A DNA stretch of 64,000 nucleotides from Hyphomicrobiales bacterium. GTDB lineage: Bacteria; Pseudomonadota; Alphaproteobacteria; Rhizobiales; Rhizobiaceae. Shown here in pieces: positions 1 to 10,710 of the stretch. The stretch spans positions 1 to 64,000 of the forward strand of contig NVRK02000015.1 in NCBI GenBank assembly GCA_002400845.2, written 5' to 3'. Under the pieces are notes generated by a model. That model was not told the DNA's origin. It saw only the letters and a list, made by a program, of their open reading frames with translations, and made no database searches. Each line of letters begins with the position of its first letter. Position 1 is the first letter of the stretch. The translations under genes were made by a program, and so were the position numbers.

Positions 1-1304
1 ACCAAATCTGCACGTTTACCAACTTCAATAGAGCCAATTTCGCGGCTCATACCGTGGGCAATGGCAGGGTTGATTGTGTATTTCGCAATATAGCGACGCA
101 CGCGAAAATTATCATTATCGCCTGTTTCTTCTTTCAAGCGACCACGTTGCTTTTTCATTTTATCAGCCGTTTGCCAAGTACGAATAAGCACCTCGCCAAC
201 GCGCCCCATTGCTTGGCTATCAGACGCGATAATTGAGAACGCGCCAAGGTCATGCAAAATGTCTTCTGCGGCAATGGTCTCTTTACGAATACGGCTTTCT
301 GCAAAGGCGATGTCTTCTGGAATATTCGCATCTAAATGGTGACACACCATGAGCATATCGAGATGTTCTTCTAGCGTGTTTACGGTGTAAGGCCGTGTTG
401 GATTGGTAGAAGATGGAATGACATTTTGCTGTCCGCAAATTTTGATAATGTCTGGCGCATGACCGCCACCAGCACCCTCTGTATGAAAGGCATGAATGGT
501 ACGATTTTTAAATGCGCTTACAGTATTTTCCACAAAACCAGACTCGTTTAATGTGTCTGTGTGGATCATAACTTGCACGTCATAATCATCGGCAACGCTT
601 AGGCAGTTATCAATCGCGGCTGGCGTGGTTCCCCAATCTTCGTGCAGTTTAAGCGCACATGCGCCGCCCAAAATCATCTCTTCAAGCGGTGCGGCAACAG
701 AGGCATTGCCCTTGCCTGCAAAAGCCAAGTTCATCGGAAAAGCATCCGCAGCTTGAATCATGCGCCCAATGTGCCAAGGCCCCGGTGTGCACGTTGTGGC
801 AAGCGTGCCGTGTGCTGGCCCAGTGCCACCGCCAAGCATGGTGGTAACGCCGCTCATCAGCGCGTCTTCAATCTGCTGAGGGCAGATGTAATGAATGTGG
901 CTGTCAAACCCACCAGCGGTGATAATCTTACCTTCGCCAGCAATAATTTCTGTACCCGGCCCAATGATGATATCAACACCGTTCTGCGTATCAGGATTGC
1001 CAGCCTTGCCAATGGCATGAATGCGCCCATTTTTAAGGCCAATGTCGGCTTTGTATATTCCCGTGTGGTCAACAATCAGCGCATTGGTAATAACCGTATC
1101 AACGGCACCTGCCGCGCGAGTAATTTGGCTTTGGCCCATGCCATCGCGGATAACCTTGCCACCGCCAAATTTAACTTCCTCACCGTATGAGGTTAAGTCT
1201 TTTTCGACTTCGATAAACAATTCGGTATCTGCCAAACGCACTTTATCGCCAGTGGTTGGGCCAAACATATCTGCATAGGCTTGTCTTGATATTTTAGCTG
1301 GCAT
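1..1304 (-). CDS. ureC: Urease subunit alpha, partial (C-terminus beyond window start)
   Basis: Reverse complement from 1304 reads [36 protein letters not shown]...[37 protein letters not shown]...; classic UreC; open to the window edge so absent from the ORF track. Confidence 0.97.
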   Translation of the reverse strand, partial: MPAKISRQAYADMFGPTTGDKVRLADTELFIEVEKDLTSYGEEVKFGGGKVIRDGMGQSQITRAAGAVDTVITNALIVDHTGIYKADIGLKNGRIHAIGKAGNPDTQNGVDIIIGPGTEIIAGEGKIITAGGFDSHIHYICPQQIEDALMSGVTTMLGGGTGPAHGTLATTCTPGPWHIGRMIQAADAFPMNLAFAGKGNASVAAPLEEMILGGACALKLHEDWGTTPAAIDNCLSVADDYDVQVMIHTDTLNESGFVENTVSAFKNRTIHAFHTEGAGGGHAPDIIKICGQQNVIPSSTNPTRPYTVNTLEEHLDMLMVCHHLDANIPEDIAFAESRIRKETIAAEDILHDLGAFSIIASDSQAMGRVGEVLIRTWQTADKMKKQRGRLKEETGDNDNFRVRRYIAKYTINPAIAHGMSREIGSIEVGKRADL

Positions 1305-1621
1305 TACAACTTATCTCCTATTTGGCCCATTACTTTGCCATTAAACCCATATACTTCGCGCTTGCCACCAAGCGGAATAAGCGTCACATCGCGTTCCTGC
1401 CCCGGCTCAAAACGAACAGCAGTGCCCGGCGCAATATCAAGGCGCATGCCTTTTGTTCTATCTCGGTCAAAAACCAGCGCTTCATTGGTCTCGAAAAAAT
1501 GATAATGCGACCCCACTTGCACAGGACGGTCACCCGAATTGGCAATTTTTAGTGTTACAGTCTGCGCGCCCTCGTTTAAAACGATATCGCCTTTTGCGGT
1601 TATTACTTCACCTGGTATCAT
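1304..1621 (-). CDS. ureB: Urease subunit beta
   Basis: [18 protein letters not shown]...[14 protein letters not shown]...[16 protein letters not shown]; stop overlaps the ureC start. Confidence 0.97.
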   Translation of the reverse strand: MIPGEVITAKGDIVLNEGAQTVTLKIANSGDRPVQVGSHYHFFETNEALVFDRDRTKGMRLDIAPGTAVRFEPGQERDVTLIPLGGKREVYGFNGKVMGQIGDKL

Positions 1622-1645
1622 AACTTTATCTCCCTATCTTACCAC

Positions 1646-1948
1646 TTAACGAATTGGCTCGTGAACAGTCACAAGCTTGGTGCCATCTGGAAACGTCGCT
1701 TCAACCTGCACATCGTGTATCATTTCGGCAATGCCATCCATCACTTGGCTCCGCTTTACCACATGCGCGCCAGCTTCCATTAAGTCGGCAACACTGCGCC
1801 CATCACGCGCGCCCTCCACCACAAAATCTGAGATGAGTGCAATCGATTCTGGATAGTTCAATTTCACGCCTCGCTCCAAGCGTTTGCGTGCAACAATTGC
1901 CGCCATTGCAATAAGCAATTTGTCTTTTTCTCTTGGCGTTAAATTCAT
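1646..1948 (-). CDS. ureA: Urease subunit gamma
   Basis: [53 protein letters not shown]; UreA. Confidence 0.97.
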   Translation of the reverse strand: MNLTPREKDKLLIAMAAIVARKRLERGVKLNYPESIALISDFVVEGARDGRSVADLMEAGAHVVKRSQVMDGIAEMIHDVQVEATFPDGTKLVTVHEPIR

Positions 1949-1992
1949 TTAAATTCCCATCTTCTTGTAATCATAAAATCTCTTAATAGCGG

Positions 1993-2856
1993 TCATAGCG
2001 ACCAAACCTTTGGCAGGTCATTACCATCGTTTAATAAGGCAATAAGCGGTACTAATATTTTGCGCAATTCATAACTGTCTTTTGCAATTATTCTGGCGAG
2101 TAGTTTACCTGTTTCATTAACCTGCCAAAATGATGCACCACCATTATTGCCAATAATTTTCCGCGCCGCTTCAAGCTCCAATTCTGTCTTTTCATTGTGT
2201 GCAGAAATACTCAACAAAGTTGCCAGAGCAATATTGCCATTGGTAAAAGCTGGTGAATTTATTTGCTCATCAACATTATCAGAAATTCTAAAGTCCTCAG
2301 CGTGCACTAATTTGCCATCAACGCGCACGCGCCATCTATCATGTAGCGCACCAGACTTCACCACCTCTCCCATCGCTTTGCGTCCAAAAATAATGGATTC
2401 TAAAATCAACGCCTTAGCGCTTGTGGCTAAGTTAATATCTAGCTTTCGCTCTAACGCGCCTTGGTCAAACAATATTGTTTCTTGCGGTAGCCAGTTTAAG
2501 CTAGCACCCGCGCCCGCGTCTAACGAAACATGCATCACCGCCGCGCCACTGTTCGACTTATAAATACGCTCGCAGGCCTGCGTAGTAATGGTTAAATTGC
2601 AATTGTCCTGCGCCACGAATTCCCAATCCAAAACATCTCCACCCGTCATGCCACCTGACGAATTAATCATGATCGCTTCGCAAGTAGAGCCATAGGTTTT
2701 GGGCAATCGTATCTTCGCACAACCTTCTTGATACAGTGTGCGAATTTGAGGTGACTTATTTGCTATGTCACTTGAAGAAACACGCAACCTGCCCACACCG
2801 CGACTGCGCTGTAGAGAAACACTATTTTTATGAATTTCTGCATCAAAAGCGTTCAA
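1993..2856 (-). CDS. ureD: Urease accessory protein UreD
   Basis: Position upstream of ureA; INSSGGMTGGDVLDWEF, TTQACERIYKS, WLPQETILFDQGALER motifs. Confidence 0.93.
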   Translation of the reverse strand: MNAFDAEIHKNSVSLQRSRGVGRLRVSSSDIANKSPQIRTLYQEGCAKIRLPKTYGSTCEAIMINSSGGMTGGDVLDWEFVAQDNCNLTITTQACERIYKSNSGAAVMHVSLDAGAGASLNWLPQETILFDQGALERKLDINLATSAKALILESIIFGRKAMGEVVKSGALHDRWRVRVDGKLVHAEDFRISDNVDEQINSPAFTNGNIALATLLSISAHNEKTELELEAARKIIGNNGGASFWQVNETGKLLARIIAKDSYELRKILVPLIALLNDGNDLPKVWSL

Positions 2857-3193
2857 TCAAATCCCCAATTATGTGTTGCATATTGCTACCAAGCAAAGTT
2901 GGCACGGGGTAATTCTTATGTCTAGCAAAGGGCATGTTTTTTATGCGGTTTTAATGCTCAAATGTTAGGCACACTAATTGCCTAAACTATTTTTTGAAAT
3001 GAAAAGCGCTACGATACGTTTAAAGATTTGTATTCTTCACCAATGCAACTTAATGCTTCACTGTTCATGTTTTATTTGAAGATGATTTCAAAATGCCAAA
3101 AGGCATGTTTAACATCAGCATTAATGTGTAGATTTTTAAAAATTATTCTTGCAACTCACGCGCCTAAAATGCGCGTCTTCTTAGCACCAATGG

Positions 3194-4591
3194 TTATTTT
3201 TCGGTAAAAGCTTGCGAAAAGCTCTCCGTCAAGGGTGCTAGCAAATAGGACGCAAAGGTCCAAGATTCTCTTTGCAAAAACACATCACCGTTCATTCCTG
3301 AAGTAACCAAAGGGCTTCCTTTAGAGTTTTTCAAGACTTCATCGAACTTAACACTAACGTTAAAGTACTGCTGCAACGTGTTTGGATCAGTTGTCGTATC
3401 TGCTGCGATAAAAGTTACTTTGCCAGAAAGCGCATCAAAAATCCTAGGGTTAAGCGCAGTTATTTTTATATCAGCGTCTTGTCCAACCCAAACCTGTGAA
3501 ATATCTTGAGGCATTATGCGAACACGCATTTCTAACGCTGCACCATTGGGAACAATCTCAGCGATGATCTCACCTGGCTTTGCTACCCCCCCAACCGTAG
3601 TAAGGGCTGATCGTAACAATATGCCATCAGCAGGCGCTTTAATTTCAGAGTTTTCTACAGCAGCTTTTACAGCTTTGTATTGATCTCTTATTTCACCTAA
3701 CGCACCCAACACTTCTGTTAATCGGCTAGAAGTACTTTTTTCATCACTGTGCCTTACGCGGTCAAACTGAGCAATAACTTCATCAATCTCATTGTTTGTA
3801 GAATTATACTGCGCCCGCATAGAAGCAAGTTCGCTTTTGCTCGTAAGTAAGCGGGTTTCTATTTCCCAGCTTTGCTGACGCGCAATATGACCACCACGCG
3901 CAAGCGAACGCGCAGATGCATGTTGTTTTTGCAAAATAGAAACTTGCTTAGACACACTTACAATACGACGTTTCAAACCTTCTTGACGGTTTTCCAGTGC
4001 CATCGATCTTTGCGACAAAGCATCAAGCTCTGCTCTTATTGCTTGGCGTCCAGTTTCAAATTCACGTGCTTGTTCTTTTAAGACAGCATTGACGATATCA
4101 AAGCCTCCATCGACATTACTATGAAATCCAGCATTCTTTAAACTAGAAAAATGGCCACTTGTAACACCGCGTAATTGAAAACTAGGAATGCTATCTAATG
4201 GCTGGTCAAATGAATAATTCTTTTCCGCTTCAAGGCGCGTTTTCAACGCCAAAAGTGTAGACTGCTTTACACGTAATCTTGTTAGCTCCGCTTGATCTGT
4301 TGCAGGGTCAAGTTGAAACAAAACCTGTCCTGTTTTTACGCGGTCGCCTTCTCTTGCCATAATAGCCAACACCACACCGCCATTGCGATGTTGGATAACT
4401 TTATTCTTACCTATGGAAACAGCAACGCCTTGCGCAACTATTGCTGACCCCAATGGCGCAAGCACCGCCCAAGCCACAAAAAGTGCAGAAGCTCCGAAAA
4501 TAAATTTCTTACCTTTACCAACAAGGTCAACAGGATCAGTTTTAATTTCTGCAAACCATGACGGCTGATTATTATCAATTTTCTTTATCAT
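3194..4591 (-). CDS. HlyD-family type I secretion periplasmic adaptor subunit
   Basis: N-terminal TM, VIQHRNGGVVLAIMAREGDRVKTGQVLFQLD lipoyl-like domain, coiled coil, C-terminal AFTEK; 3 bp from the ABC gene. Confidence 0.93.
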   Translation of the reverse strand: MIKKIDNNQPSWFAEIKTDPVDLVGKGKKFIFGASALFVAWAVLAPLGSAIVAQGVAVSIGKNKVIQHRNGGVVLAIMAREGDRVKTGQVLFQLDPATDQAELTRLRVKQSTLLALKTRLEAEKNYSFDQPLDSIPSFQLRGVTSGHFSSLKNAGFHSNVDGGFDIVNAVLKEQAREFETGRQAIRAELDALSQRSMALENRQEGLKRRIVSVSKQVSILQKQHASARSLARGGHIARQQSWEIETRLLTSKSELASMRAQYNSTNNEIDEVIAQFDRVRHSDEKSTSSRLTEVLGALGEIRDQYKAVKAAVENSEIKAPADGILLRSALTTVGGVAKPGEIIAEIVPNGAALEMRVRIMPQDISQVWVGQDADIKITALNPRIFDALSGKVTFIAADTTTDPNTLQQYFNVSVKFDEVLKNSKGSPLVTSGMNGDVFLQRESWTFASYLLAPLTESFSQAFTEK

Positions 4592-4594
4592 TGC

Positions 4595-6334
4595 CTAAGC
4601 CGCCGATTCAGATGCTACAGAACGCTTTAGCCTGTTAGATTCAGCATCCATCTTTTGGCCCACCGCCAGCTGTCCTGCCTGCGTTGGACGTGCTGGCCTT
4701 TTGTTTCTATCCAAAAACTCTGCTTGCCCTTTGACAATTCGCATTGTTCTGTTCGCAATTTTTAAGATGGAGGTTCTTTGAGAAACAACAATCACCGCGG
4801 CGCCTTGCTTCTTTGCAGCGATCAGCGCGTTAAACAACATGCCTTCTCCATATTGGTCCAGATGTGCATTTGGCTCATCAAGAATGAGAACTTTCGGGGT
4901 GCCATATAAAGCGCGCGCAAGAGCAATGTTTTGCCTCTGTCCCATAGAAAGTTGAAATTCTCCCATACCAACGATTGATTGATACCCTTTTGGTAGGCCC
5001 AAAATCATCTCATGAACGCCTGCCGCTTTAGCCGCTTTATAAACTGTCTGCTCATCAAAATAAGCATCAAAGCGAGCGATGTTATCTGCGATAGTGCCTG
5101 GAAACAAATTAACCTCTTGGGCAACATAGCCAATATTTCGGCCCCACTGTTCCGTTGGCCATTGGTCATATTGAGCATTGTCCATCAACAATTCGCCTGC
5201 GCTGGGGCGAAGCGCACCAGCCAACATGCGAACAAATGTCGATTTACCTGCACCAGAAGCACCCACAACAACAACAATTTCGCCAGGTTTAAGCTGCAAA
5301 GAAATGTTGTTGATTATGCGCGTTCCAGGAGCCGCGCCTTTAGGGACATAAATAAGATTTTTAGCATGTAAATGGCCTACAGGTTCAGGCAACATCGCGC
5401 GTGCTGACAATGTTTTTTCTGGGCCCGTTAATTCTTCAACAGCTTTATAAGATGCATAAGATTTTGTTATTTGCTCCCAGCTACCAATGACTTGCTCAAT
5501 AGGACCAAGGGCTTTGCCAGATATCATGGACGCAAGAAAAATCTTGCCGCCAGACATATCGCCAGCTAATACAAGAAAAGCACCCCACCCCATAATAGAG
5601 ACCTGCAAAATTTGACGAAACGCTTTACTAAGCGAAAAGAAGATCGCTGACTTATCAGAAGCATCTTCTGCTGCAATCAACGCAGAGGCAGTTCTGTGCC
5701 CCCAAAGCGTAATAAAATTTGGCAACAAACCAAGTGTGCGCACATCTTCACCTCTAGAAAACGCAGCTTGAGCAAAGCCAATAGCCTCGCCATCCATATC
5801 ACGGCTCTTCGTTCGACTCTGCTCTGTCATCTTACCATTAAGATAACTAAACAACGCCATTACAAAAATACCGCCCAGTGTTACTAGAAAAATTGACCAA
5901 TGAACAAAAAACAGAAGCAATAGAAAGAATGGAATAAAGGGTAAATCAAAAAGACCAATGACTGTTCGACCAGATAAAAAGGTTCTAACAGTTCCGTAGT
6001 CACGTAAATATTTAGAAATCGCCATAGGTGATTGAGGAAAATTTGCGAAACGGGCAAATAACTTATCCGCCACACTAACCGTATATTTTGCAGCTAGACG
6101 CTGAGAAACCTTTGTTCTGATGGTTTCCGCGACACCATAAACAACCAAAGCAAAAATTGCGATCAAAGTAATGAAAAATAGTGTTGGCTTGCTTCCAGAG
6201 CTTAAAACCCGATCATATATTTGCAACATATGAAAAGATGGCGCCAAAATCATCAAATTGGTTATAATAGAGAATGCAAAAAGAGCACGCAAATGTGGTA
6301 GATATACTCTATAAAATGGCTCAGCCACAGGCAT
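4595..6334 (-). CDS. Type I secretion system permease/ATPase (PrsD-like ABC transporter)
   Basis: Walker A GASGAGKST, Walker B VLILDEPNAHLD, signature LSMGQRQNIALARAL, N-terminal TM domain. Confidence 0.94.
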   Translation of the reverse strand: MPVAEPFYRVYLPHLRALFAFSIITNLMILAPSFHMLQIYDRVLSSGSKPTLFFITLIAIFALVVYGVAETIRTKVSQRLAAKYTVSVADKLFARFANFPQSPMAISKYLRDYGTVRTFLSGRTVIGLFDLPFIPFFLLLLFFVHWSIFLVTLGGIFVMALFSYLNGKMTEQSRTKSRDMDGEAIGFAQAAFSRGEDVRTLGLLPNFITLWGHRTASALIAAEDASDKSAIFFSLSKAFRQILQVSIMGWGAFLVLAGDMSGGKIFLASMISGKALGPIEQVIGSWEQITKSYASYKAVEELTGPEKTLSARAMLPEPVGHLHAKNLIYVPKGAAPGTRIINNISLQLKPGEIVVVVGASGAGKSTFVRMLAGALRPSAGELLMDNAQYDQWPTEQWGRNIGYVAQEVNLFPGTIADNIARFDAYFDEQTVYKAAKAAGVHEMILGLPKGYQSIVGMGEFQLSMGQRQNIALARALYGTPKVLILDEPNAHLDQYGEGMLFNALIAAKKQGAAVIVVSQRTSILKIANRTMRIVKGQAEFLDRNKRPARPTQAGQLAVGQKMDAESNRLKRSVASESAA

Positions 6335-6806
6335 ACTAAACTCCGAATAAATTTAAAACACTCTCCACACCTTTCTAACTATTTGCATGAATATAGTTAA
6401 CATCGGGTTATCAAGGTCGTTAGAGAAGATATACTTAAGGTTGAACATCAGTCGACCGGATTGTTAAAAAGCACACAAATTTGCTTGAACCGATGTGTAA
6501 ATTAATTAAGGCGAAGTTATCCTAATATTTCAGCTAAAAATTAGAATAGTTAAAAACGGACGCGAATACACACCAGAACATATTTTGAACAAAGAGTATA
6601 ATTACATGCTCGCTATTCTAAAATTCGAAAAAGAATTTTGTAAATGTGGGTTTGTCACTACTGGCAATCTGCACATAAAAGGGTGTTATGAAATTTAATG
6701 CCGAGTTTAGAAATCGTATAATTACAACCAAACTATGTTTATTTCTTCACGAAATAACACATCAAACTATGAAAAGTGGATACCAAAAAAAATCATCACT
6801 CTCGTA

Positions 6807-6828
6807 CCTAGTCTTCATCAAGACTAGG
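6807..6828. promoter_or_regulatory. Perfect 9-bp inverted repeat CCTAGTCTT-CATC-AAGACTAGG in the leader of the 6940 small secreted ORF
   Basis: Read directly; no T-tract on either side. Confidence 0.6.
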
Positions 6829-6939
6829 AAAAAGTGCGCGATAGCTAATCTTAATAGTTTTTCAATCGAACCAAATTACAAAAGAGTGAATGGATTTCAT
6901 CAATATCCCATTCACCTTATTATCAGGACAGAATACAAA

Positions 6940-7212
6940 ATGAGCAATCTAACAAACTCAAATACCCAACATCATAAATCTAAATTTAATTCAATCATCA
7001 TGCTAATGGCTGCCGCGTCACTTTTGACAACGGTTTCTGTTTCGAATGCAAAAAATTCAAAACTTGTAATTAAATATAATTCGACAACACAAAATGCCAA
7101 AGCCAATAAACGTAGCATTCGAAAAATCTATTTAGGGAGTGCTCCATATATTTGTTCCCCAAGTGGATTTGGCAGAACATCAAGTTGCAAGTTGCGCACC
7201 CGCATCAATTAA
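6940..7212 (+). CDS. Small secreted basic protein (90 aa), hypothetical
   Basis: ATG at 6940 gives MSNLTNSNTQHHKSKFNSIIMLMAAASLLTTVSVSNA|KNSK (signal-peptide-like), AGGACA upstream; 6688 start in the ORF track gives a less credible N-terminus. Confidence 0.5.
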   Translation: MSNLTNSNTQHHKSKFNSIIMLMAAASLLTTVSVSNAKNSKLVIKYNSTTQNAKANKRSIRKIYLGSAPYICSPSGFGRTSSCKLRTRIN

Positions 7213-7240
7213 GCAATCGATTACTTTAGGTATCTGGCTT

Positions 7241-7819
7241 TCATCTTTTAAAGATACAAGTGAGAAATTCTGAAAATGATTGTTTTGATCGACAGCTATT
7301 TTCTAAGCGGCGCGATTTGATATAACGGTAATTTCTGGCGTAGTTCAAGCTAATGAGATCCGCCTGCTTTAGTTTACCAAATTCGTCAGAATATCTCACT
7401 GGGGTATGTTTAAAAACGTACCAATCGCCATCTGGAAGTTTGCGTTGGTATACATGTTTACCGTCAGTTTTATGTGCAAAGCAGGTCAGCTTTACCACTT
7501 TCCATTCAACTGCTGTCCATATGGCATTAAAACAGGCTTTCCCACCGCCGGGTAGAAACCAAATACCCTTTGCAATGGAGCTTTTTTCTTCACGCCCTAC
7601 CCAAGCTGTAAACTCTCTTTTGGAGACACGGAAATAGCCGCCGCCATCATTCCACATCCAAGAGCGTCCATCATAGATACCGTGTAGTTCTTGCCTTGTC
7701 AGATTTTTAGCGCCATCAACATTGTTAACGTAGTCACTCAATGAAGCTGTTGGGCTTGCAAAAATCATAGCCGATGTGACTAATATTATCGCAAGAGGTT
7801 TGTTTGTCGACTTATACAT
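7241..7819 (-). CDS. DUF995-like exported protein
   Basis: Signal peptide; HGIYDGRSWMWNDGGGYFRVSKREFTAWVG...GIWFLPGGGKACFNAIW pattern. Confidence 0.7.
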   Translation of the reverse strand: MYKSTNKPLAIILVTSAMIFASPTASLSDYVNNVDGAKNLTRQELHGIYDGRSWMWNDGGGYFRVSKREFTAWVGREEKSSIAKGIWFLPGGGKACFNAIWTAVEWKVVKLTCFAHKTDGKHVYQRKLPDGDWYVFKHTPVRYSDEFGKLKQADLISLNYARNYRYIKSRRLENSCRSKQSFSEFLTCIFKR

Positions 7820-7847
7820 ATTCAGACCTTTCTAAAATTTGAGGAAC

Positions 7848-8822
7848 CTACGGCCTAACCCGGTAGTTTGAAAGATTTCTAACAACCCGCCAATCTGGAA
7901 GACCAAGATTATACGGCCAAGGATAAACCTCTTTATCGTTAAAATAGACAACGGCTTTTAGTTCTGGAAATTCGGGGTAGTTCAACGTGACAGTCTTTAA
8001 CCAATCAATCACATATTTGTCGCCGCCCTCATAACCAAGCTCTGCAACCCAAATGGGTCTGCCAAATTCAACGGTTAAATTATAACCTTGAGTGAGTGCT
8101 TCTTTGAATGAACGTGGTTTACCGTATTCAATTTCATCATATTGCTGAAGACCAAAAATTGAGAGACCAATAATATCTACATACTCTGGTCCAGGATAAT
8201 AATCCTGAAGGTTTTTCTCGCCCTTTGGTGACCACATAATGCGCGTATTAGGACTAACCTCACGCACAATTTTCATCATTCGACTATAGGCTGTAATGTA
8301 GTCCTTTGGTTGCCAATTGGCCCATGAAAAACGCCCCGATTTATTTTCCATTTCCTGCCCCCAGCGCACAATTACTGGGCTTTTTAGTTTGGCGAAAATC
8401 ACAGCAATGGCACGCATATTTGCATCATAAGTACCGTTAAGAATACGGGCGCGAAGTTGGTCAGATGTTACGCGCCAATCCCTATCCCACGACCACGGTT
8501 CAACAGTCACAAGCAAACTACGCCCACGAGAATTAGCGTATTCATCTGCCACATAAAGATCGTTCAGTTCAACATCTTCCCATGGAAGAAAAAGATGTTC
8601 TGTCGAAACATTTTTTTGTGCGCTAAAGTCACCATGCGGATCATAGGCACCAAATTTGGTGGCATCCTGATGAACAATCGGCCGCTTATCAAGCGCTACA
8701 TTTATAGCGCGATCACCCTCCTGAGCAAAAACACTTATTGAAGTTCCAACGACGGCCAATAAAAAGACGGCTGTCTTCAATCTATTCAAACCAGGTTTAG
8801 TTTGACTGTTATCTATTTTCAT
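7848..8822 (-). CDS. Secreted glycoside hydrolase-like protein (GH26-like/ApsH1-like), polysaccharide cluster
   Basis: Signal peptide from MKIDNSQ at 8822 (ORF track 8852); VIVRWGQEMENKSGRFSWANW, NTRIMWSPKG, EFGRPIWVAELGYEGG active-site-like motifs. Confidence 0.75.
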   Translation of the reverse strand: MKIDNSQTKPGLNRLKTAVFLLAVVGTSISVFAQEGDRAINVALDKRPIVHQDATKFGAYDPHGDFSAQKNVSTEHLFLPWEDVELNDLYVADEYANSRGRSLLVTVEPWSWDRDWRVTSDQLRARILNGTYDANMRAIAVIFAKLKSPVIVRWGQEMENKSGRFSWANWQPKDYITAYSRMMKIVREVSPNTRIMWSPKGEKNLQDYYPGPEYVDIIGLSIFGLQQYDEIEYGKPRSFKEALTQGYNLTVEFGRPIWVAELGYEGGDKYVIDWLKTVTLNYPEFPELKAVVYFNDKEVYPWPYNLGLPDWRVVRNLSNYRVRP

Positions 8823-8826
8823 TACG

Positions 8827-10710
8827 TCATCCTTCCATCTTTGTTTGGACAATTAAATTTAAGTTTTCTTCAAGTATCTGGCGCTCCTGCGTATTGTTCC
8901 AACGCGGCAGTAGACGAATTATTGGTTGCCTCACGCGTCCCTTTCCAGCTCCAGATATTCTGTGGCTGGTTTTAGTAAGGGTGAAAGCGGTAATCCCAAT
9001 ATTAAAAGCCTTAAGACCCGCAGGGCATCGCACTTCGCATGCGGCAATAGGCATTATCAGTACTGCGGACAAAATGATCGCCTGCAAGCCACCAACCAGT
9101 GTGAATGGAAATATCTTGAGGGCATTTTCATGCGCATGTTGGATTGTTATTTGAGCTAAAAGCGTTCCGTAAATTAGCGCATTTATTATTAGAAAAAGAT
9201 AAAAACCAGACGCAGTTCCAGCATCCGTAATATAAAAAGCGAAAAGGCTAGACGCCAAAGAAAGAAAAGCATAGGGCGCCAAAAAACGATAAGGTAAGTA
9301 TTCTGATTTTGCCGAACCTTTGCGCGTAATACGAAAATCAACAAAAGATCCAGCTATTTGATCGCGGATCGCCGCCATACTCCCAATCAACGACCATGGC
9401 CATCTAGCAAACAGAAATGCCAGAGATTCCCAACTAATAATTTTTGCATCATTGGGACGATATGTTCCAGTAGACCTCCACCAATAGGCTAGCAGAATTA
9501 GAACAACAGATATTGGCAAAATATGGATAAAGAAATTAAAATAGGTGACATTTACAAAATGGATGCCGCTCGATAATGCGATAATAGGCAGTAAAAACAT
9601 CACCAACATAATGATGGAAAACATCGGATACCACAATTGAGAAAATAGAAATTGAAATCTCATACGCCAGCTTAATGTGGGAAAATAGATTGAAGAATGT
9701 TCCAGCATGATGGTCACAAGACTACGAGACCATTGGAATTCTTGAATTGCAAAATCTGAAAATGTAGCAGGACCTTCACCATGTGCAATTGCATTCAGCG
9801 CATGAACCCCCTTCCATCCGCCAGAATTCATTAACAAGGTCGTCGAATGGTCTTCTGCCAATTCTGGCCCAAGCCCCCCTATGTGTTTAAGAGCAGAGGT
9901 ACGCACAGCATAATGAGAACCTATGCATAGGGGGGCCCAACCGTTATTGTACCCCGTCTGTAAAGCGCCATGCATGCTTGCTTCAACATATAGACGACCA
10001 CGAGCAGACCAACTATTCTGCGCATTCTTATCGCAAATACTAGGGGCAGAAACATACCCAACTGAAGGGTCAGCAAACGGCCTCAATATTTCAATTAGAT
10101 AATTATGGTCAGGAACATGGTCCGCATCAAATTGTGATACAAAATCGTATTCCTTATACCCATGTCGGTCATAAAAATAAGCTAGATTGCCTTCTTTGCA
10201 GCGCGTTCTACGAGGCCATATTTTTCTGTGATACGCTTCTACACCATATCTACTCGAAATTTTAACACCACGCTTTTCACACCAGTTTATGGTTTCAAGA
10301 GAAGGATATTCATCCGCAAGCCAAGTATCGTGGCTATAGCCCTTTTGTTTTAGCAAGGCATTTAGAGTTTTTTTGACAATGGAAAATGGTTCAGACGGTG
10401 CCTTGGTAACCACCATCGCAATACGACCCGTAATCGTTTTCTTTAATTTTTTGGGCACTTTTCCCTTTGCAAATATGAATATAAAATATGCAGGGATCAA
10501 CGTTGCCCACATCAATAGAAAACTAACCAACGCAAACCTTGGTATTGAAAATACATGTTCTGGCGAAAGCCACCAAATCCAAAAAACCAAAAGAGTAATC
10601 AACCAAGCAGCGATACCGACATAATTAATCCACTTATCTCTGCCGCCAAAAATTGGTGCAAGATGAACGGTTGCCGAAGTTTTCTTATAGTTTTTTGGTT
10701 TTAAATTCAT
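8827..10710 (-). CDS. Processive family 2 glycosyltransferase (cellulose-synthase-like; ApsS-like)
   Basis: Multiple TMs; QFDADHVPD (DxD), AEDHSTTLLM, QEFQWSRSL (QxxRW-like). Confidence 0.88.
   Translation of the reverse strand: MNLKPKNYKKTSATVHLAPIFGGRDKWINYVGIAAWLITLLVFWIWWLSPEHVFSIPRFALVSFLLMWATLIPAYFIFIFAKGKVPKKLKKTITGRIAMVVTKAPSEPFSIVKKTLNALLKQKGYSHDTWLADEYPSLETINWCEKRGVKISSRYGVEAYHRKIWPRRTRCKEGNLAYFYDRHGYKEYDFVSQFDADHVPDHNYLIEILRPFADPSVGYVSAPSICDKNAQNSWSARGRLYVEASMHGALQTGYNNGWAPLCIGSHYAVRTSALKHIGGLGPELAEDHSTTLLMNSGGWKGVHALNAIAHGEGPATFSDFAIQEFQWSRSLVTIMLEHSSIYFPTLSWRMRFQFLFSQLWYPMFSIIMLVMFLLPIIALSSGIHFVNVTYFNFFIHILPISVVLILLAYWWRSTGTYRPNDAKIISWESLAFLFARWPWSLIGSMAAIRDQIAGSFVDFRITRKGSAKSEYLPYRFLAPYAFLSLASSLFAFYITDAGTASGFYLFLIINALIYGTLLAQITIQHAHENALKIFPFTLVGGLQAIILSAVLIMPIAACEVRCPAGLKAFNIGITAFTLTKTSHRISGAGKGRVRQPIIRLLPRWNNTQERQILEENLNLIVQTKMEG

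Noticed and set aside
642-1278. Plus-strand ORFs of 62-182 aa across the urease region
   Set aside because: Antisense to a clearly coding ureC; reading frames look like complement artefacts
3158-3176. ACGCGC-CTAAAAT-GCGCGT hairpin after the HlyD gene as a terminator
   Set aside because: Short stem with the T-tail on the wrong strand for the minus-strand operon; support too weak
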